64,000 nt of DNA from JBCBUE01 sp039818285 (lineage in GTDB: Bacteria; Planctomycetota; Phycisphaerae; Phycisphaerales; Phycisphaeraceae), in contig JBCBUE010000006.1 of assembly GCA_039818285.1 (NCBI GenBank), positions 20,810 to 84,809 of the forward strand, written 5' to 3'. The notes beneath the pieces were generated by a model. The model was given only the letters and a program-made list of their open reading frames with translations. It searched no databases and had not been told where the DNA came from. This document shows, in pieces, positions 52,921 to 61,717 of this stretch. Numbering within the stretch: position 1 is the first letter of the stretch; each line of letters starts with the position of its first letter. The position numbers and the translations under genes were made by a program.

Positions 52921-54081
52921 CTAGGCCGACGTGGTGTCGGGGATGCGTTGCAAGAGCCGGGTGGCGGCGTTGTCGTCCCGCTTGGCGGACAGCAGCGCCG
53001 CGTTGCCGGCCGCCTGGCGAGCCAGGTCGTGCTGGCCGCGACGCAGCCTCAACTTCGCGATGTTCATCCAAGCTTGTCGGAGGTCGGGCCGTTGCTCGAC
53101 CGCCCGCAACGAAGCGTCGAGCGAGGCGTCCTCATCGCCGAGGGCGAGCGCCGCGCGAGCCAACTGCCAGCCAGCCCCGGCGGACCGGTCGTCGAGGGCC
53201 AGGGCACGCTTGGCGAGATCAACTGCTTGCGAGGCGTCTTCCATGTCGTTGGCGATCTCGGCGGCGAACGCGAGCAGTCGGGCCGCGTTGCTCGCGTTGC
53301 TCGAGATAGCGTCCAGCCTCGCGATCCGCGTCTGGGGGTCGGCGGCCCCGAGGGCGTCGATGAGAGCGACCGCGTCCGGATCGGCGGAGCGCGTTGATTC
53401 GGCCGGCCCGACGGGAGCCAAGTCGATGGGGTCCGGGCCGTAGCCGAACGCCTCGAAGTCGATGGCGTATCGGTTGAGCAGCAGCTCGGTTTCGCGAGTG
53501 CCGTAGTACTCGGCCACCGCTGCGTTGGCGTTGGTCGAGTGGGGCCGTGTCGCTTCGAGCGGTCGACTGACGGCCCGCTGCATGGCTCGATCGAGCGTCT
53601 CGGGTTCTTCGAGCCGGGCGATCATGTCGACCGGGAAGGCGCCGTGCATCGTGTTCACCGCCTGCGGTCGCCAGTGCGGGTCGTCGTCTTCGGCCGGGCT
53701 GTCTTGGATGACGGTCAGGAAGTCCGTGAAGCGGATCGAGACCGATCGATCCAGCCCGTAACGCAGGCAGAACTTGTCTCGGACCACGCCGGGGCGTTCG
53801 ATCTTGTCGAGATAGGCCGAGAGGATGCGTGCGAATGGGTTACGCGTCGCGGTAAAACGGAACCATCGGTCCTCGGCCGCGCCCTCGAAGTCGAGGTCCC
53901 ACTGACGTCGGCCATGCACTTCTTGGGGCCGATTCAGGGGGGGCAGATACCGCGATCGATCGCCTTGCCAGAGCGTCGTCTTGATGGCCCAACAGGCACA
54001 CTTGGGGTTGTTGAGATACACATACCCGCCCCGGCGAGAGAGACGGATGGCGAGCTGAACGACCTGTGGGTCCGGCGTCAT
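52921..54081 (-). CDS. Sulfotransferase family 2 protein fused to TPR-like repeats
   Basis: 386 residues. The N-terminal part (about 1-215) has the PAPS-binding motifs of carbohydrate sulfotransferases: YVYLNNPKCACWAIKTTLWQ for the 5' phosphosulfate loop and RFTATRNPFARILSAYLDKI for the 3' phosphate site. The C-terminal part (about 235-380) is helical with TPR-like repeats, e.g. ASQAVDLAKRALALDDRSAG and AWMNIAKLRLRRGQHDLARQ. It would transfer sulfate to a sugar acceptor. Sulfated surface polysaccharides are frequent in marine planctomycetes. No signal peptide is seen. The fusion is unusual. Confidence 0.8.
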   Translation of the reverse strand: MTPDPQVVQLAIRLSRRGGYVYLNNPKCACWAIKTTLWQGDRSRYLPPLNRPQEVHGRRQWDLDFEGAAEDRWFRFTATRNPFARILSAYLDKIERPGVVRDKFCLRYGLDRSVSIRFTDFLTVIQDSPAEDDDPHWRPQAVNTMHGAFPVDMIARLEEPETLDRAMQRAVSRPLEATRPHSTNANAAVAEYYGTRETELLLNRYAIDFEAFGYGPDPIDLAPVGPAESTRSADPDAVALIDALGAADPQTRIARLDAISSNASNAARLLAFAAEIANDMEDASQAVDLAKRALALDDRSAGAGWQLARAALALGDEDASLDASLRAVEQRPDLRQAWMNIAKLRLRRGQHDLARQAAGNAALLSAKRDDNAATRLLQRIPDTTSA

Positions 54082-54209
54082 AGACCCTGCAAGGTAACCG
54101 ATCGCGACTCATCTCTAGGCGACATCTCGGCCGCCAGGTGGCTGCCAAGGTCGGCATGCCTCGGCTTGATAAGGCGTGTGCGGCGATCGTTCACGCTCTT
54201 CGCCAGCGT

Positions 54210-54614
54210 TTAGCTCGCGCCGTCGGTCATGTCGTAGAAGAACTCTTCGCGGACGACCTTGCCGTCTGAGACCGTGTACAGCCCGGCCTCCTGGACGGTA
54301 ATGCGTTGCCCGGCCTTGGGCCCGATCTTCGGGGTGATGTCGAACTTGAAATGCACGATGAAGCGATCGCCGTGCGGGAACGGCCCGAAGGCCTCGCCGC
54401 CGTGGATCTCGTGGTTGTCGAACCACCACTGCGTCTTACCCAGGACCGCCTCGCGGCCGTGCATCTCTTTGGGCATCTGCTCGTCGCCGTGGACCTCAAC
54501 GCTGACGACATCGTCGGCATATAGGGCCTGGATGGCTTCGACGTTCTGGCCCTGGCGGCAGAGGTCGACCAGTCGCGTGGCGACGGCGAGACAGGGTTCG
54601 GCGGGCATGGACAT
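54210..54614 (-). CDS. SnoaL-like (NTF2 fold) protein
   Basis: 134 residues from the ATG ending at 54614, preceded by GGAG; a start 12 codons upstream is less likely. It contains ATRLVDLCRQGQNVEAIQAL and YADDVVSVEVHGD, the usual SnoaL-like start, and ends with VSDGKVVREEFFYDM. NTF2-fold proteins of this size are polyketide-cyclase-like or stress-linked; no active-site set can be assigned. It has its own promoter. Confidence 0.8.
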   Translation of the reverse strand: MSMPAEPCLAVATRLVDLCRQGQNVEAIQALYADDVVSVEVHGDEQMPKEMHGREAVLGKTQWWFDNHEIHGGEAFGPFPHGDRFIVHFKFDITPKIGPKAGQRITVQEAGLYTVSDGKVVREEFFYDMTDGAS

Positions 54615-54657
54615 CAGCGGGCTCCGGTGAGGGGCGACGGGTGTGGTCACGCGCCTA

Positions 54658-54685
54658 ATGATCGTAATTTGTTTGGGTATGTCAA
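54658..54685 (-). promoter_or_regulatory. Sigma-70 promoter of the SnoaL-like gene
   Basis: On the minus strand a consensus TTGACA (54685-54680), a 16-base spacer and GATCAT (54663-54658). Transcription would start near 54651, about 37 bases before the ATG. The region between is AT-rich for this genome. Confidence 0.6.
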
Positions 54686-54724
54686 CCCTCTCACGCCAAA
54701 CTCATGCACGTCGGACGGGCGCAC

Positions 54725-54801
54725 GAAAAAACCCGCGACGCGCTGTTTGTTTATCCAGGGATGAGCAACGCTCGGGTGAGGGTCTAAACAGGTCGCGGGT
54801 T
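54725..54801 (-). terminator. Long-loop terminator of the accA-lipase operon
   Basis: Read on the minus strand, AACCCGCGAC (54801-54792) pairs with GTCGCGGGTT (54739-54730) and runs into six T (54730-54725 region). An inner pair, CTGTTTA with TAAACAAACAG, extends the stem around a wide loop of about 30 bases. It lies about 100 bases after the lipase stop. With the promoter above it accounts for most of the 285-base gap 54615-54899; no gene is seen there. Confidence 0.6.
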
Positions 54802-54899
54802 CTGTCTTGAGTATCGGGCGTGCCTCGCCCGGCCCAACACCCATTCTTCCGATTGTCCCGGGGCTGGAGATTTCCACCGGGTCTGCACCGTCCATCGGC

Positions 54900-56339
54900 T
54901 CAGCGGGGCGATTCGAGCAGCAGGTAAAGCAGGTTGTCGGTGAACTCGGCCGACTGAGTGAGCCCGAGGTGGTTCTCGAACAGAAAGATGACGGTCGACC
55001 AGTCGATCGGCGAGACCAGCCGGGGTTGCCAGGGGGTGTCGACGGACTGGCGTTCGTCGAGGAGGACCGAGTAGCGGGCGACGGTGCCGTCGCCGGGGGC
55101 GTGCTGGGCGAAGGTGATCTGGCCGGTAGCGGGGTCGAAGGCGAGGCTGCGGGGCGTGGCCTCGGCGTCGCCGATGAAGGCGTGGATCGTCGTGCCCGGC
55201 GGGGGCGAGGCGGGGCGGTCGAGGGCGGCCTGGAAGCGTCGGGCGCGGGTGAGCGACTTGCTGAGGTGATCGATCGCGATCGCGCGGCGGGCGTCGTCGT
55301 CGGGCGTGTCGGGCAGCAGGTCGGCGAGCGCGTTGACCTGGTTGGGGTTCGCCAAGCCCCATTGGTTCGTGACCCACGCGTCGGGGTCGAGCGGATCGAT
55401 CGGGGAGCCGGTGTGGGCGTTGACGAGCGCGTCGTGTCGGGCGCGGGGGAGCAGCTGGTAGACGGAAGGGAACGTGCCGATCAGGGCCGGCGGGTAATCG
55501 GGCAGGAACATCGCCGGCTTGTAGCCCCACGCGAGCTGCGTGAACGCCAGGGCCGAGCCGGCGTTGGGCGTGCACACGACCACGAGCCGATCGATCAGCT
55601 CGGCGCCGGCCCACGTCGGCTGCGGCGGCGTGTCGGCGGCGAGCACGTCGGCGTCGCCGTAGCGCAGCAGGTAGCGCGCGATGAGCCCGCCCATCGAGTG
55701 AGCGACGAGGTCGAAGCGGACGTCGGCGTAGTCCTCGGGCGACCCGCCGTAGCGTTTGGCGTACTCGGCCATGACGTAGGCCTTGCGGTCGAGCAGGTAG
55801 TCGTGCAGGCGCTTCGCGTTCTCGACGTTGTCGCGTCGCCAGTCGTAGGCGAACTGGAAGCAGGTGAAGTGGTCGTCGCCGTAGTCGACCGGCATCGCGC
55901 CCGACTCGACGAGCTGCTGGTCGATGTACCCGCCGGCCCCGAGCGAGAAGAGGATCTGCCGATAGGCGTCGAGCTGAACGGGGACGAACAGCAGGTTGAG
56001 GTTGACGCGGTCGAGAGCACCGTCCACGGCGACGCCGTCGGCGAGTTGGTTGAGCGGGACGCCTTCCCGCATCGGCAGCGCGAGCGTCCTGGCGTCGGCG
56101 GGGCGTTTCGGGTTGATCGAGGACCCGTCGAACGCGCCCCACACGACTCGGCCGGTGTCGGGGTCGACGAGCCTCGAGCCGAGGATGCCGGGGATGACGA
56201 CGACGGGGTTGCGGTCCGGCGCGTCGTATTGGGCCGAGCGGTTGTAGAGGGTCGCGAGGTCGGCCGAGGGGTTGGACGTGCAGCCCGCGAAGACCAGCGG
56301 GGCGAGGGCCGCGAACGCCACGCGCAAGAGGTGATTCAT
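54900..56339 (-). CDS. LCAT-type lipase / acyltransferase lipoprotein
   Basis: 479 residues from the ATG ending at 56339. The signal peptide ends in the lipobox PLVFAGC. The lecithin:cholesterol acyltransferase family start RNPVVVIPGILGSRLVDPDT is clear, as is DDHFTCFQFAYDWRRDNVEN. The nucleophile is Ser215 in LVAHSMGGLIARY. Candidate Asp and His lie in GDGTVARYS and NHLGLT. It probably hydrolyses or transacylates membrane lipids or esters at the cell surface. It lies 37 bases downstream of accA on the same strand, both ending at the terminator near 54725. Confidence 0.85.
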   Translation of the reverse strand: MNHLLRVAFAALAPLVFAGCTSNPSADLATLYNRSAQYDAPDRNPVVVIPGILGSRLVDPDTGRVVWGAFDGSSINPKRPADARTLALPMREGVPLNQLADGVAVDGALDRVNLNLLFVPVQLDAYRQILFSLGAGGYIDQQLVESGAMPVDYGDDHFTCFQFAYDWRRDNVENAKRLHDYLLDRKAYVMAEYAKRYGGSPEDYADVRFDLVAHSMGGLIARYLLRYGDADVLAADTPPQPTWAGAELIDRLVVVCTPNAGSALAFTQLAWGYKPAMFLPDYPPALIGTFPSVYQLLPRARHDALVNAHTGSPIDPLDPDAWVTNQWGLANPNQVNALADLLPDTPDDDARRAIAIDHLSKSLTRARRFQAALDRPASPPPGTTIHAFIGDAEATPRSLAFDPATGQITFAQHAPGDGTVARYSVLLDERQSVDTPWQPRLVSPIDWSTVIFLFENHLGLTQSAEFTDNLLYLLLESPR

Positions 56340-56376
56340 GCCCGGAGCGTACCCCACGTTGTCGACGAGTCGAGCC

Positions 56377-57390
56377 TCAGCCCGCCTCGGCGACCTCGCC
56401 GATCGCTGCCAGCCGGTCGTGCCTCTTGGCGACGAGGTTGTCGACCTTGAATCGCTTGAGCTCGCGGATGGTCTGGGTGATGTAGCGCTCGACGTTCTGC
56501 ACGGCGGCCTGCGGGTCGCGGTGGGCCCCGCCGAGCGGCTCGTCGATGATGGCGTCGATGGTGCCGAGCTTGAGGTTGCTGTTGGCGGTGAGCTTCATCG
56601 CCTCGGCGGCGGCGGCGTTGTTGTCGGGGTTGGCCTGCTTCCAGAGGATCGCCGCGCAGCCCTCGGGGGAGATCACCGACCACCAGGCGTACTGCATCAT
56701 CGCCAGCCGATCGCCGACGCCGATGCCCAGCGCCCCGCCCGAACCGCCCTCGCCGATGACGACGCAGACGATCGGCGTCTTCAGCCGGGCCATCTCCATC
56801 AGGTTCTCGGCGATCGCCTGGGCCTGGCCGCGTTCTTCGGCCTGCACGCCGGGGTACGCGCCGGGCGTGTCGATCAGCGACACCACCGGCAGGCCGAACT
56901 TCTCGGCGAGCTTCATGCAACGCAACGCCTTGCGATACCCCTCGGGGTGGGCGCAGCCGAAGTTGGCGGCGATCTTGTCCTTGGTGTCCTTGCCCTTGTG
57001 GTGGGCGAGCACGAGGCACTTGTGCGGGCCGATGCGCCCGAAGCCGGCGAGGATCGCGCGGTCGTCGCCGTAGCGCCGGTCGCCGTGCAATTCGCAGAAA
57101 TCCTTGACCATCGCGTCGATGTAATCGACGGACTGCGGCCGGCCGGGGTGGCGGGCGACCTTGACGGTGTTGTGGGCCGACAGGCTCTTGTAGGTCTTGC
57201 GGAGCATCGCCGTGTGCGAGGTGCGGAGCTTGCGCAGCTCGGCGGAGAAATCGATCGACGGGTCGAGCCCGGCCGCGGAGCGATCGGGGTCGGCCTGGGC
57301 CTCGAGGTCGGCGATCTGCTTCTCGAGCTGCAGGATGGGCTTCTCGAAGTCGAGCTCGAACAGGCCGGTGTAGGCGTTCACGGCGGTCAT
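56377..57390 (-). CDS. accA: Acetyl-CoA carboxylase carboxyltransferase subunit alpha
   Basis: 337 residues from the ATG ending at 57390; a GTG at 57423 would add 11 residues, but the ATG gives the usual distance to the LDFEKPILQLEKQIADLE start. AccA with AccD transfers carboxyl groups from biotin to acetyl-CoA in fatty acid synthesis. Motifs: GDRRYGDDRAILAGFGRIG, LPVVSLIDTPGAYPGVQAEE, GEGGSGGALGIGVGDRLAMM and WSVISPEGCAAILWK. No ribosome binding site is obvious. It is divergent from tyrA; the gap holds CCGGT-N6-ACCGG (57472-57477 core). Confidence 0.95.
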   Translation of the reverse strand: MTAVNAYTGLFELDFEKPILQLEKQIADLEAQADPDRSAAGLDPSIDFSAELRKLRTSHTAMLRKTYKSLSAHNTVKVARHPGRPQSVDYIDAMVKDFCELHGDRRYGDDRAILAGFGRIGPHKCLVLAHHKGKDTKDKIAANFGCAHPEGYRKALRCMKLAEKFGLPVVSLIDTPGAYPGVQAEERGQAQAIAENLMEMARLKTPIVCVVIGEGGSGGALGIGVGDRLAMMQYAWWSVISPEGCAAILWKQANPDNNAAAAEAMKLTANSNLKLGTIDAIIDEPLGGAHRDPQAAVQNVERYITQTIRELKRFKVDNLVAKRHDRLAAIGEVAEAG

Positions 57391-57500
57391 GGGCGAGGGT
57401 CGCTGGTGGATCGGGACGTTCACGCGGCGTTCGGCGGTCGGCCGAATACGCGACGGGTGACCCGGTATCGTAACCGGATGCGTGCCTGGGTGAGCAAATC

Positions 57501-58358
57501 GTGAGCGCCGGCCACCGCGTGGCGATCGTGGGGACCGGGCTGCTCGGGGCGAGCGTCGGCCGGGGGCTGCGCGAACGCGGCTGGGCGGGCGAGGTGGTCG
57601 GCATCGGCCGCACGCCTCAGACCTTGGCCGCGGCCGAGCGGGTGGGGGCGATCGATCGGGGCACGAGCGACTACGCCGTGCTGGCCGAGTGCGACGTGGC
57701 CGTAGTGGCCGTGCCGTTGGGAGCGTTCGACGCCGTGTTCGCCGCCATGGCCGAGCACGACCACGCCGGCCTGACCATCACCGACGTCGGCTCCACCAAG
57801 CGTAGCGTCGGCGTCGCCGCCCGCGAGCACCTGCCCGACCCACACCGCTGCGTCGGCTCGCACCCCATGGCCGGCAAGGCCGAGTCGGGCCCCGAGGCCG
57901 CGGACGGCGACCTCTTCGCCGGCAAGCCCTGCATCATCTGCGCGGCCGACGGCGACCACCCCGACGCGATCGCCACCGTCGAGTCGCTGTGGTCGGCGCT
58001 GGGCTCGAGCCTGCTGCGCATGACCCCCGAGGCCCACGACGCGGCTGTCGCTTCGACCAGTCACCTGCCCCACGCCGCCGCCGTCGCGCTTGTCGCCGCC
58101 GCCGACCGCCTCGGACCCGAAGGCTGGCGGGTCGCCTCCACCGGTTTTGCCGGCGCCACCCGCCTCGCGTCGAGCAACCCGCCGATGCGGGCCGACATCA
58201 TGACCGCCAACGCCGACGAGCTCGACCGCGCCCTGAGCGTGTTCATCGACGAGATCGACGCCATCCGCGTCATGCTGCAGGCCGGCAATCGCGCGGCCCT
58301 GCTGGAGCACATGCAAGCGATCAAGTCGCGCCGCGACGCCTGGCTGAATCATGACTGA
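57501..58358 (+). CDS. tyrA: Prephenate dehydrogenase
   Basis: 285 residues from a GTG start. NAD(P)-binding GTGLLG is at residues 11-16 (VAIVGTGLLGASVGRGLRER). The catalytic region contains CVGSHPMAGKAESGPEAADG, the TyrA signature, and SHLPHAAAVALVAAADRLG. It converts prephenate (or arogenate) to the tyrosine precursor. It overlaps proC by eight bases, so the two amino-acid genes are translationally coupled. Confidence 0.93.
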   Translation: MSAGHRVAIVGTGLLGASVGRGLRERGWAGEVVGIGRTPQTLAAAERVGAIDRGTSDYAVLAECDVAVVAVPLGAFDAVFAAMAEHDHAGLTITDVGSTKRSVGVAAREHLPDPHRCVGSHPMAGKAESGPEAADGDLFAGKPCIICAADGDHPDAIATVESLWSALGSSLLRMTPEAHDAAVASTSHLPHAAAVALVAAADRLGPEGWRVASTGFAGATRLASSNPPMRADIMTANADELDRALSVFIDEIDAIRVMLQAGNRAALLEHMQAIKSRRDAWLNHD

Positions 58359-59199
58359 CCTCCCCCACACCCTCGCCTTCATCGGCGCCGGCCACATGGC
58401 CGAGGCCATCGCCCGGGCCGCCATCGATCACGGCGTCCTCCCCGCCGACCGCCTCATCGCGTCCGACCCGACCCCCGAACGCCGCGTCGTCTTCGCCGAC
58501 CTCGGCGTCGCCACCACCGACGACAACGCCGCCGCCGTCGCCTCGGCCGAGCAGGTGCTCCTCGCGACCAAGCCCCAGGCCATCACCGCCGCCGGCGGCG
58601 CCCTCGCCCGCCAGTTCGGCGACGCCCTGCGCGACGGCCAGATCGTCATCACCATCATGGCCGGCATCACCACCGCCAAGCTCGCCGACGCCCTCGGGAG
58701 GCCCGCCGACGCGACGCCCATCGTCCGCGTCATGCCCAACACACCGATGCTCGTCGGCCGCGGCATGGCCGGCGTCGCCCTCGGCCCCGGCGCCCGGCCC
58801 GGCGACGACGACCTCGCCATGCGGCTCTTCTCCGCCGGCAACAGCAAAGCCATCCGCGTCGACGAGCCCCACCTCGACGCCGTCACCGCCGTCTCCGGCT
58901 CCGGCCCGGCCTACCTCTTCTACCTCGCCGAGGCCATGACCCGCGCCGCCCACGACCTCGGCCTCGCCGACCACGCCGACACCCTCGTCGCCCAGACCCT
59001 CCTCGGCTCCGCCGAACTCCTCGCCGACTCCGAGCACCCCCCCGCCGAACTCCGACGACGCGTCACCTCCCCCGGCGGCACCACCGAGGCCGCGATCAAC
59101 CACCTCGACGGCAACACCTCGCATGACGTGATCGTCAACGCGCTCAAGGCGGCCGCAACACGATCTGTTGAATTGGGGTTAGTTAAATCTAATGACTAA
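58351..59199 (+). CDS. proC: Pyrroline-5-carboxylate reductase
   Basis: 282 residues. It reduces pyrroline-5-carboxylate to proline. The NAD(P) motif is LAFIGAGHMAEAI, and the P5CR signature reads ELRRRVTSPGGTTEAAINHL, preceded by VSGSGPAYLFYLAEAMTRAA. The last codons (about 59163-59199, SVELGLVKSND) are AT-rich and belong compositionally to the insertion that follows, so the original C-terminus may have been replaced. Catalytic parts are not affected. Confidence 0.94.
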   Translation: MTDLPHTLAFIGAGHMAEAIARAAIDHGVLPADRLIASDPTPERRVVFADLGVATTDDNAAAVASAEQVLLATKPQAITAAGGALARQFGDALRDGQIVITIMAGITTAKLADALGRPADATPIVRVMPNTPMLVGRGMAGVALGPGARPGDDDLAMRLFSAGNSKAIRVDEPHLDAVTAVSGSGPAYLFYLAEAMTRAAHDLGLADHADTLVAQTLLGSAELLADSEHPPAELRRRVTSPGGTTEAAINHLDGNTSHDVIVNALKAAATRSVELGLVKSND

Positions 59200-59875
59200 A
59201 ATAATATCTGCGATTATTCAGATGTCTATTGACTTCATCTAGGAACTTGGTTGCAGCATCTGTGATTTTCTCTGGGTAATCTGTGTCGCCTGGATCGGAG
59301 TAGTACGTTGCGTATTTGTCTCGGGCTTCTGCCTTGTCTTGACTTACCTCAACTTCACCAGGTTTCCCATAATAACTGTAGCCAGAGTCCCAAAATGGCT
59401 CAAAATTCAGATCGGGTGATGCTTGAATTCTTAAGGAAGTATGCGGGCGTATGAATTCAGGCTTTTCAGTCTTGGCTCGCTCGACAAAAGCAGTGGATAC
59501 AAAATTCTGGAAAGATTTATTTACTTGAGAGTCTTGCCACATATTTGTATTTCGTAGTGAAGATTCAATAGCTCTGACTTGCTTGATGACGCTAATTGGC
59601 CCCATTGTTCGTGGAGCGTTTTCACCACGGATATGTTCGGTAATGCCAAGGACCCAATTGTTAATCTTCTCGACTTCACTGACAAGATTGATAACTTGAG
59701 CCCGCCTAAAATCATGCTGAAATTGTTTGTTTTGCTGGATTTGCGTAAAATAGCCATTACCCCATGATCCTGCTAGTGCCCCAGCTAAAGCAGCGACAAC
59801 AACTGCAGAAGCAGTCAGCCAAGCCTTTTGCAATTGGGTCTTTTTGTTGGCGGTACTTTTGTCTTTATTGCACAT
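59189..59875 (-). CDS. Orphan membrane-anchored protein of an AT-rich insertion
   Basis: 228 residues. A short Lys-rich cytoplasmic tail precedes one membrane helix (WLTASAVVVAALAGALAGSW). A mostly helical, charged extracytoplasmic domain follows (HDFRRAQVINLVSEVEKINN, MGPISVIKQVRAIESSLRNT) and a Tyr-rich end (YYSDPGDTDYPEKITDAATK). No family recognised. A sampled 60-base line has 25 G+C (42%), against roughly 65-75% in flanking genes, and codons end in A/T, so it was very likely acquired. It ends 11 bases inside proC on the opposite strand. Confidence 0.7.
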   Translation of the reverse strand: MCNKDKSTANKKTQLQKAWLTASAVVVAALAGALAGSWGNGYFTQIQQNKQFQHDFRRAQVINLVSEVEKINNWVLGITEHIRGENAPRTMGPISVIKQVRAIESSLRNTNMWQDSQVNKSFQNFVSTAFVERAKTEKPEFIRPHTSLRIQASPDLNFEPFWDSGYSYYGKPGEVEVSQDKAEARDKYATYYSDPGDTDYPEKITDAATKFLDEVNRHLNNRRYYFSH

Positions 59876-59920
59876 TGCTGTTCTTTGACCTAATGTAATT
59901 GGAAGGAGTTAATTTAACGG

Positions 59921-61654
59921 GTGCCTATCAGCACACTGCAAAAATTCATTGAAGATTTGGACCGAGCGGGGGAGCTCAAGCGCGTGTCGCCGGCGGTGTC
60001 GCCGGTGCTCGAGGCGACGGAGATTGTTGATCGGGTCAGCAAGTCGCCGGCCGCGTCGGTGAGCGAGCACGCCAAAGCGTTCGACCCGCTGCACTGCGGG
60101 CTCGGTGGGCACGGGGTGTTGTTCGAGCAGGTCGAAGGCGCGGCGATGCCGCTGGGGATGAACCTGTTCGGCAGCTACCGGCGGATGGAGATGGCGCTGG
60201 GGTGCGAGGACGGCGGGTTCGGGGCGCTGGCTCAGCGGGTGGCGGAGATCGCCAAGCCCGAGCCGCCGGTGGGTCTGATGGAGAAGGTGAAGAAGGGCCT
60301 GGAGATGGCCAAGCTCGCGTCGCTGCCGCCCAAGCGCGTGAGCCGCGGCGTCTGCCAGGAGGTGATCAAGCGCGGCGACGAGATTGACCTGTTCGAGCTG
60401 CCCATCATCAAGTGCTGGCCGCACGACGGCGACCCGACGGCGGTCGATCACGTCTTGACCCCCGAGCAGTCCGGCACGGCCGCAGGGCAGGGGCGGTACA
60501 TCACGCTGGCCGGGATGTACACGATCCACCCCGACGACGCGGGCAAGCCCGACGGCCAGCCCCGCCCGTCGCGCAACGTCGGCATGTACCGCGCCCAACT
60601 CATCGACAAGCACCACACCGCGATGCACTGGCACATGCATCACGACGGCGCGAGTCACTGGCGGGCGTGGAAGAAGCGGAACGCCGACGACCCCGCCTTC
60701 CGCTCGGCGCACGGCACGCGACCAGACGGTGGGGGTGGGATGCCGATGGCCATCGTGCTCGGCGGCGAGTCGGTCCTGCCCTACGCCGCGACAGCCCCGC
60801 TGCCGCCGGGCATCAGCGAGCTGCTGTTCGCCGGCTTCCTCAACGGCGGCGCAATCCCCATGGTCAAGTGCCAGACCATCGACCTCGACGTCCCCGCCAA
60901 CGCCGAGATCGTGATCGAGGGGTATGTCTCGACCGACGCCGACGGCATCGGCGTCACCCCCGACGACCTGACGCAAGCGCAGCGCAAGGGCACGATCGAC
61001 GAGCTCTTCCGGGATGCCGTGTACGAGGGCCCGTTTGGCGATCACACCGGCTTCTACTCGTTGCCCGATCGCTACCCGGTGTTCACCGTCACCGCGATCA
61101 CGCATCGCAAGCAGCCGATCTACCCCGCGACCATCGTCGGCCTGCCGCCGCAGGAGGACTATTACCTCGGCAAGGCGACCGAGCGCGTGTTCCTGCCGCT
61201 GCTGCAGACGCTGATCCACGACATCGTGGACTACGACCTGCCGATGTTCGGCGCGTTCCATAACTGCGCGTTCGTGAAGATCGACAAGCAGTACCCGCTG
61301 CAGGCCCGCCGGGTGATGCACGCGATCTGGGGGGCCGGGCAGATGGCGTGGACCAAGGCGATCGTCGTCGTCGATAAGGACGTCGACGTGCACGACCACG
61401 AGGCGGTGCTCTTCCATCTCGCGGCCAACTGCGACCCCGGGCGCGATATCGAGCTGGTCAACGGCCCGCTGGACATCCTCGACCACGCCGCTCCGCGGCT
61501 GGGGGCGGGGCACAAGATCGGTTTCGACGCGACGCGCAAGCTGCCGGACGAGAGCTGCGGCGGGCACTCGGTCCGGCCGTTCCCACCGATCCTGGCGATG
61601 ACCGACGACATCAAGCACCGCGTCACGCAGCGGTGGAGGGAGTACGGCCTGTGA
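59921..61654 (+). CDS. UbiD-family decarboxylase
   Basis: 577 residues from a GTG; AAGGAG lies 12 bases upstream, slightly far. UbiD enzymes use prenylated FMN to decarboxylate aromatic or unsaturated acids. Family stretches are PRPSRNVGMYRAQLIDKHHT, HWHMHHDGASHWRAWKKR, RDAVYEGPFGDHTGFYSL and ATIVGLPPQEDYYLGKATER. The size and the first of these resemble the UbiD-like decarboxylases of the futalosine menaquinone route, but no mqn gene is adjacent, so the substrate is not decided. The immediate upstream region belongs to an AT-rich insertion. Confidence 0.88.
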   Translation: MPISTLQKFIEDLDRAGELKRVSPAVSPVLEATEIVDRVSKSPAASVSEHAKAFDPLHCGLGGHGVLFEQVEGAAMPLGMNLFGSYRRMEMALGCEDGGFGALAQRVAEIAKPEPPVGLMEKVKKGLEMAKLASLPPKRVSRGVCQEVIKRGDEIDLFELPIIKCWPHDGDPTAVDHVLTPEQSGTAAGQGRYITLAGMYTIHPDDAGKPDGQPRPSRNVGMYRAQLIDKHHTAMHWHMHHDGASHWRAWKKRNADDPAFRSAHGTRPDGGGGMPMAIVLGGESVLPYAATAPLPPGISELLFAGFLNGGAIPMVKCQTIDLDVPANAEIVIEGYVSTDADGIGVTPDDLTQAQRKGTIDELFRDAVYEGPFGDHTGFYSLPDRYPVFTVTAITHRKQPIYPATIVGLPPQEDYYLGKATERVFLPLLQTLIHDIVDYDLPMFGAFHNCAFVKIDKQYPLQARRVMHAIWGAGQMAWTKAIVVVDKDVDVHDHEAVLFHLAANCDPGRDIELVNGPLDILDHAAPRLGAGHKIGFDATRKLPDESCGGHSVRPFPPILAMTDDIKHRVTQRWREYGL

Positions 61655-61717
61655 CCCTGCGCGACGCGGCCGCTTAGCCGGCCAGCCCGCCCACCGGTTG
61701 CGGGTACGATTCCCGGA

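Noticed and set aside
54647..54895. Minus-strand frame of 82 codons in the gap before the SnoaL-like gene
   Set aside because: It spans the terminator and promoter region, has no ribosome binding site and no recognisable protein features.
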